Under the pieces are notes generated by a model. It was given only the letters and a program-made list of their open reading frames with translations. It was not told where the DNA came from and ran no database searches. Both the position numbers and the translations under genes were made by a program. This document shows, piece after piece, positions 24,450 through 28,956 of a DNA stretch of 28,956 bases. Each line of letters starts with the position of its first letter. Position 1 is the first letter of the stretch. The DNA is from JADHUC01 sp964617665. GTDB taxonomy: Bacteria; Planctomycetota; Planctomycetia; Pirellulales; Pirellulaceae. The DNA lies in assembly GCA_964617665.1 (NCBI GenBank), contig CAZUAH010000129.1, forward strand, positions 1-28,956, given 5' to 3'.

Positions 24450-27437
24450 TCACCGTGGGGCAATCCGATAGATCCGTGTTACGCCCATTGGTAACGTCTC
24501 TCGGATCTCGCTGACTCCGCTGGCCACCGGCCGACCGGACAGGGCGTCGGCCACGTCGTGGGTGCCCGGCAGCATGATGCGTTTGGGACCGGCGGACGCC
24601 GTATGGATCATCACAAAGCTCTTGTTGGCCGAGAACGGATCGAACGTCTCGGAGTATACGTGCACCCCGGCGTATCGACACAACCCCAGCAGCAACTCGC
24701 GGCTCAGCGGCAGCATCGAATACACAGACCGCCAATTGTCGAATTCCTTGACCGCCAGCGAGCCGTGCCGTCCCGTTCGGCCCAGCACGAGCGCGTCGGG
24801 GTCTTCCACGGAAAACACCGGCCCCACGGACCAGCCCGAGCGCCAGTGCCCGGCCTTCGACGTGATGGCATGCCGCGCGTCCGTCAGCACGAGTTCCGCA
24901 TCCATGCTCTCCTTATGCGCCGCCACCGTCATGCCGATCAGCGATTTCATGCCGGCTGTGCTGAAACCGTCCTCGCCAATATAGCCCGGCGCATACACCC
25001 AGACGGCTGTCTTGTTCGCTGTCTTGACCTTGGCGTCGATCGCCGCGCGCGTCGCTTCATCCACGCGAAACGCGTTGACAAAGATGTAGAGCTTGTAATC
25101 CGGCAGTTTTGGATGATCCATGTCTGACAGCAGGTAGATGTCGCAGGGGGCGCCCATGCAGGCCAGTTCGTCGAGCGTGGTGCGCAAGATCGCATTGCGC
25201 AGCGCGGGGTTGCTGTTCGAATACAGCATGCTTGGCTCGTCGACAAAGATGGCCACGTCGTGGACGGGACTACGGTCGGCACGAAAGCCGATCTCGCCAG
25301 CACGTTTCATCTCGGCGATCGAGTCCATGACCTCCGCCTGATGGAATGTGGCGTTGCCTGCCAGCAGAAACCACCACAATCCGGTCCCTTTGGTCAACGA
25401 GTAGCCGAACGATCGCTGCAGCACCGAGACCGTCTCGGCCGGTGTGGCCGTGCGGTAGTGAACCAGCGCCGAGCACAGGTGCGTGCGTGTGTCCACCTCG
25501 TCCCAGTACAGCTTGTTGTGCAGGCGGTAACTGCCGTTGTATGTCGAGATATGACTGCCCGGATCGCCGCCGCGCCGATAGTCGTAGGCCGTCGGAGCGC
25601 ACAGGAAGTCCACGTCAGCAGACGCCAACACGTTTGCCAGTCCCTGGAAACCGTTCCGCGTCGTGCAATAGCTGGAGTAGCCGTAGAAGACGCCCGTGAA
25701 CTTCGTTCCTCGCGTTTCCTCCTTCACGATGCCGCAGCTTCGAACGATGTTCCGGCTGACCATATCGCTCAAGAAGCGTCGGTAGTCGATGACCGCACGG
25801 GCCTTTTGCGGATCGCGGAAGAAAAGATGCTCAGTCGCTTGGCGGAACGCTAGCGTTGGCGGCTCGACACGCTCGAAAGTGAGCGTGTCGTTACCCCACG
25901 CCCGTCGAAGCGTCTGGATGTCTCCCTGGTACTGTTCGCCGAGCCACGTGCGAAACCGGCGAGTGGCGGCCGGAGAGTAGTCCATGTGCCCGTTCTTGCC
26001 CCACCAGAACCACTCGCTGGATCCGCCGCCGGCCGGCTGGTAGCCCACAATATGCCCCGCATAGTCGCTCGTCTCCATGTGCCGCACCACATCTCGCAAC
26101 ATGCGTTCGTAAGCCTCTTCCCAGAGCTCGGATGCCAGCGATGCCTGCTGGCCGGATGTGCCATCGGCCTGACGAGCGATCTCGTCGGGGTGCGACTGCA
26201 GCCACCAGTCAGGCGGATTGAGTTTGATGCGCGGGAAGATGAGAGCTTCCGGATTCGCCTTGAGAATGGCATTGATACGGCCGTCGATCTTCTCAAAGTC
26301 GTACTGGCCAGGACCAAGCCACCACCCGTGGCAGCCCTGCTGCGGCTTCATCCACGACCAGAAGATCTCGCTGTAGAGATTCAGCCCGGCAGCCGCGAAA
26401 TCACGACACGACAGCGTGATCTGTTCGTTGGATACATAGGGCTCCGGCATCATGGCCATGGCATACACAGGTTTGCCGTCCACATGAATGGTCGGAGCAC
26501 CACGGTGAGGCTTGATCGCCGAAGAAACTTGTTTCCTGCCAGGCCTGGACGGCAGGTTCTGCTCGTAAGCTGCAACCAGAGGCAGCTTCGTCTTGAACTC
26601 CGGATCATAGCCGGGCGGCTGAAGAGGCCGGATGTCCAGCAGCCCCATCGGATGCTTTGCCCGATCCCGCTGGTATATCGCGGCGATTTCCTCGGCGGTC
26701 AAGGCATGGTTGTGAATGCGAACATCGTCGATCAATCCCGGACAAAGGTACGCTCGATGGCCCGTCAAGCTTTCCCCTTCGGCAATGCGCACCGGATGTG
26801 CATTCGGCACAAGGCGGCGCACGGGGCAATCGCCGGATAGAATCGGTTTGCCGTTAAGAAATAGGACGATGCGCCCCCGATCGAAGGTCGCCGCGACGTG
26901 AGACCAGCGACAAAATGCGACGCTGGGCACTTTGGCCAAAGGAGTGGCAGGTTGTCCGGGGATTGTGAACTGCTCGGCGTTGCGCATGATGCCCTTCCAG
27001 GCACCCTTCTCGTCTTTGAACTTGAACTCAGGCCTCCCATCGAACAGACACAGAGAGAAATGAATCTGCTGCAACGCCGGTCCTTTGCGTTTGCCCTTGT
27101 AGAGCAAGGTTTGATAGGAGCGCAGTGCGGTCTGCGGAGCCACCCAGACGGAAAGCGTTAGTTGTTCGGTGCCCTTCAACGCGGGTAGATCGAGTGCCAG
27201 TACGTTGAACGGTGTGGCATGCAAGGCCCCCTGCTGCGTCAGCACCTGCCCCGAAACACGGCAAGCAGTTCCCGTGGCCGCACACACGAACCCATCGTCC
27301 ACAACCTTTTCGAAATCCAGCCACAGAGCACAGTCTCCGCCGGGCGGGAACGACTCCTGCGCCCACACCGTTCCACTACCCAGCACGGAGAGGACGCAAG
27401 ACAGTACCAAATGCAGGAGTGCTTTCACGATCGACAC
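24450..27437 (-). CDS. Secreted LamG domain / GH42-like glycoside hydrolase fusion
   Basis: About 995 residues. After a signal peptide (MSIVKALLHLVLSCVLSV), a concanavalin/LamG-type domain spans ~35-255 (SVWVAP, WSHVAATFDRGRIVLFLNGK, LIDDVRIHNHALTAEEIAAIY). A clan GH-A barrel follows (~310-700), with a GH42-like stretch TWLGEQYQGDIQTLRRAWGN. Likely catalytic acids are Glu475 (GGSSEW) and Glu647 (LYWDEVDT). A flavodoxin-like domain resembling the GH42 trimerisation domain (HDVAIFVDEPSMLY, ~735-870) and a small beta C-terminus complete it. It probably cleaves beta-galactosides or related glycosides outside the cell, with LamG binding the glycan. GTG 27437 is preferred (AAAGGAAG upstream, clean signal peptide); ATG 27476 would add 13 polar residues. 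Confidence 0.82.
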   Translation of the reverse strand: MSIVKALLHLVLSCVLSVLGSGTVWAQESFPPGGDCALWLDFEKVVDDGFVCAATGTACRVSGQVLTQQGALHATPFNVLALDLPALKGTEQLTLSVWVAPQTALRSYQTLLYKGKRKGPALQQIHFSLCLFDGRPEFKFKDEKGAWKGIMRNAEQFTIPGQPATPLAKVPSVAFCRWSHVAATFDRGRIVLFLNGKPILSGDCPVRRLVPNAHPVRIAEGESLTGHRAYLCPGLIDDVRIHNHALTAEEIAAIYQRDRAKHPMGLLDIRPLQPPGYDPEFKTKLPLVAAYEQNLPSRPGRKQVSSAIKPHRGAPTIHVDGKPVYAMAMMPEPYVSNEQITLSCRDFAAAGLNLYSEIFWSWMKPQQGCHGWWLGPGQYDFEKIDGRINAILKANPEALIFPRIKLNPPDWWLQSHPDEIARQADGTSGQQASLASELWEEAYERMLRDVVRHMETSDYAGHIVGYQPAGGGSSEWFWWGKNGHMDYSPAATRRFRTWLGEQYQGDIQTLRRAWGNDTLTFERVEPPTLAFRQATEHLFFRDPQKARAVIDYRRFLSDMVSRNIVRSCGIVKEETRGTKFTGVFYGYSSYCTTRNGFQGLANVLASADVDFLCAPTAYDYRRGGDPGSHISTYNGSYRLHNKLYWDEVDTRTHLCSALVHYRTATPAETVSVLQRSFGYSLTKGTGLWWFLLAGNATFHQAEVMDSIAEMKRAGEIGFRADRSPVHDVAIFVDEPSMLYSNSNPALRNAILRTTLDELACMGAPCDIYLLSDMDHPKLPDYKLYIFVNAFRVDEATRAAIDAKVKTANKTAVWVYAPGYIGEDGFSTAGMKSLIGMTVAAHKESMDAELVLTDARHAITSKAGHWRSGWSVGPVFSVEDPDALVLGRTGRHGSLAVKEFDNWRSVYSMLPLSRELLLGLCRYAGVHVYSETFDPFSANKSFVMIHTASAGPKRIMLPGTHDVADALSGRPVASGVSEIRETLPMGVTRIYRIAPR

Positions 27438-27529
27438 GTTGGTGCTTCCTTTTGTCACGATGCCCGAATCAGCCATACGTCTATTGCTCTAGCCGCAATC
27501 TTTGCCGCTGGCAAGCGGTTGTCCAAATA

Positions 27530-27556
27530 TGTCATTAAACTGTCATTATAAGTCAT
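27530..27556 (+). promoter_or_regulatory. Pho-box-like tandem repeat TGTCAT x2 (x3)
   Basis: TGTCAT at 27530-27535 and 27541-27546 are separated by TAAAC, giving the 11-bp period and AT-rich spacer of the PhoB consensus (CTGTCAT-N4-CTGTCAT). A third, weaker AGTCAT follows at 27551-27556. It lies between the divergent GH42-like and Ldi-like genes, about 60-90 bases before the latter, and stands out as AT-rich in GC-rich surroundings. The direction of the repeat points to the Ldi-like gene. A chance match or another regulator's site is possible. Confidence 0.5.
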
Positions 27557-27616
27557 TGCGGTGCCAACTTCTCCGACCATAGACTGATTGACACAGGAAA
27601 GGCAATAATCAGCGTC

Positions 27617-28956
27617 ATGAGTTACAACCGTTTTCTCAACAGCGTTTTCGTCGCCGCGATGTCGCTTTGCATCTTCAGTTCGGCGCGGGCCGAGCCGCCG
27701 ACGTGGGGCGAGGGTCTCAGTGATCGGGAACTGGCTATCCAGCGCTGGTTCTCTAACCTGACGTTCCTTCAAGACCGGTCGGCCGAGCATTGGGCCGAGT
27801 GGCACGACGACGGCAAACAACTTGGCATCACGAGCCTGCGTTACCAATTGGCCTTCGGCGGCTACGGTTGTGCGACCATGGCCGCGAAAACGCCAACCTA
27901 TCGGGAAATCGTCAGTCGGCAGCTACTCGATCTTTGCGAACGAATGATCGACGTTCGCGTCTGGTACTACGTGACGCACTACTGGGATTACGGTGAGGGG
28001 CCGCCCGACCCGTGCCGATACGAGAACGTGATGTACACTGGCCACTTGACGCAACTGATGGGTTTGTACGAATTGCTGACCGGAGACTTGCGATACTCGG
28101 AACATGGTTGGAATTTCGTTTGGCGGGACGGTCGGAAGACCCATTACGACTTGAAGCAGGCCGTCGAGCGACTGCACAATCAGTGCAAGGCACATCCCAG
28201 CGGCGGCATCTGCTGTGAGCCGAACCTATTGTTCGCGGACTGCAACTCGCACAGCGCGTTATCGTTCTTGCTGCACGACGTGGTTCATGGGACAGACTAC
28301 GCCAAGGTCAACCAGAAATGGTTCTCTTGGATGTCGAAGAACTTCCGGATCCCCGATCCAGAGAATCGAGAGTTCCTTTTCGTGCTCTACGATCGGAAAC
28401 TCGGCCTGTTCATGCCAGCGGCCGACGTGGGCGCCGACTGCTGGGCGCTGGGTTGGAGCTATCCCTGGTTCCCCAAGACAACGTTTGCCGAAGAGGGCTG
28501 GCACCATACGCTCAGAAAAGCACAGTGGAAGCATCCGCAAGCCAATCAGGCCTATGCCCAGAATAGCGCCATCATGGGTTGTTGTGGCGGCGTTCCGTTG
28601 GCGCTCTCCAACGCCTTCATCCCGCTGCTCGGAAGGCAAGTGGACGGGGCAGATAGCCCCATGGCCGATAGGGTGCTCAACTGGCTAGAAGGCACGTGCG
28701 GCCGCGCCGTGGACACCGACGGTGATGGCCACGACGAAAGCTACTACTACCACACCTGCGACGCCCATCGCGTTTCCGCAACGGGCCTCGTATCGGCTGC
28801 GTTGGCCACCAACGGCGACTCCCTGAGGTGTCTATTCCGCGCGTCCCGGCGAGACATCCAGGCGGCCCCAACGCTTGCCCACGTGGACTACCCACGCGTA
28901 GTCGTCCAGAGCGCCGAGTACATTGCTCCCGTCTTGCGGTTTGCCGTACGCAAAGG
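27617..28956 (+). CDS. Linalool dehydratase-isomerase-like (Ldi) secreted protein, 3' truncated by window edge
   Basis: At least 446 residues, open to the right edge. Residues 1-25 are a signal peptide (NSVFVAAMSLCIFSSARA). The body resembles the (alpha/alpha)6 barrel of linalool dehydratase-isomerase. The block RYENVMYTGHLTQLMGLYE puts Met139 and His143 four residues apart, as in the LinD active site. A later block CCEPNLLFADCN gives Cys200-Glu201 and Cys209, like the LinD Cys/Glu/Cys cluster. Many Cys residues (also ADC, GCC) fit an extracytoplasmic protein. LinD hydrates and isomerises monoterpenes in the periplasm; here, among glycan-degrading genes, the substrate may be entirely different (for example an unsaturated sugar). 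The similarity is recalled from memory, not searched. ATG 27617 is the start; the ribosome site is weak. Confidence 0.6.
   Translation, partial: MSYNRFLNSVFVAAMSLCIFSSARAEPPTWGEGLSDRELAIQRWFSNLTFLQDRSAEHWAEWHDDGKQLGITSLRYQLAFGGYGCATMAAKTPTYREIVSRQLLDLCERMIDVRVWYYVTHYWDYGEGPPDPCRYENVMYTGHLTQLMGLYELLTGDLRYSEHGWNFVWRDGRKTHYDLKQAVERLHNQCKAHPSGGICCEPNLLFADCNSHSALSFLLHDVVHGTDYAKVNQKWFSWMSKNFRIPDPENREFLFVLYDRKLGLFMPAADVGADCWALGWSYPWFPKTTFAEEGWHHTLRKAQWKHPQANQAYAQNSAIMGCCGGVPLALSNAFIPLLGRQVDGADSPMADRVLNWLEGTCGRAVDTDGDGHDESYYYHTCDAHRVSATGLVSAALATNGDSLRCLFRASRRDIQAAPTLAHVDYPRVVVQSAEYIAPVLRFAVRK

Noticed and set aside
27502..27518. Small overlapping hairpins (TTGCC/GGCAA and CCGCT/AGCGG)
   Set aside because: Stems of 5 bp are expected by chance in GC-rich DNA, and no T tract follows.
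27546..27551. Perfect TATAAT on the minus strand as a promoter for the GH42-like gene
   Set aside because: No good -35 hexamer at 16-18 bp; the nearest (TTGGCA) is only 10 bp away. The bases are better explained by the TGTCAT repeat.

Overview
The window reads as one accessory carbohydrate-degradation region from a GC-rich, Gram-negative-type bacterium. A member of the Planctomycetota, or a close relative in the PVC group, fits best. The reasons are several secreted or Tat-exported Gfo/Idh/MocA oxidoreductases, DUF4838 and DUF6807 (PmoA-like) proteins, BNR sialidase and beta-helix hydrolase genes, and frequent GTG/TTG starts. This placement is inferred from gene content only. No rRNA, tRNA, CRISPR array, integrase or transposase gene was seen.

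Left part (1-4256, + strand): the 3' part of a Gfo/Idh/MocA oxidoreductase, a secreted HSL-type esterase, and a GH141-like beta-helix protein whose GTG start overlaps the esterase stop. This block converges, with 5 bp between stop codons, on a minus-strand pair (8040-4262) of a DUF4838/GH67N-like protein and an SGNH/GDSL hydrolase.

Central part (8203-16046, + strand): a tight operon, divergent from the DUF4838 gene. It starts with a hybrid regulator (GntR-type DNA-binding domain and LacI-type sugar sensor). Next come a cytoplasmic GH-A-like TIM-barrel protein, a COG4821/UPF0309 SIS-domain phosphosugar protein, a protein resembling a Gfo/Idh/MocA subunit with a degenerate NAD domain, a full-length Gfo/Idh/MocA protein, a secreted GH20 beta-N-acetylhexosaminidase and a secreted DUF6807 protein. 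Next to it lie a Tat-exported Gfo/Idh/MocA protein and an SSS-family sodium/solute symporter. These two genes are bracketed by two different double-hairpin elements built like REP/BIME sequences.

Right part: a decayed zone (19454-21655) holds a GH84/GH20b-like gene broken by two frameshifts. It abuts a partial duplicate (about 540 bp) of the 5' half of the SGNH gene from 16 kb away. Beyond it is a minus-strand run of a FAD-dependent oxidoreductase, a BNR sialidase-like protein and a LamG/GH42-like fusion. The last gene, on the + strand and running off the window, resembles linalool dehydratase-isomerase. Its upstream region carries a tandem repeat resembling a PhoB (Pho) box.

Working together (inference): secreted GH20, GH84-like, sialidase-like, GH141-like, GH42-like and esterase enzymes would trim an acetylated, amino-sugar-rich glycan. 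The symporter would import the released sugar or sugar acid. The SIS and Gfo/Idh/MocA proteins would process it inside the cell, controlled by the GntR/LacI hybrid. The best candidates for undescribed biology are the paired normal and degenerate Gfo/Idh/MocA proteins with the SIS protein, and the Ldi-like protein.
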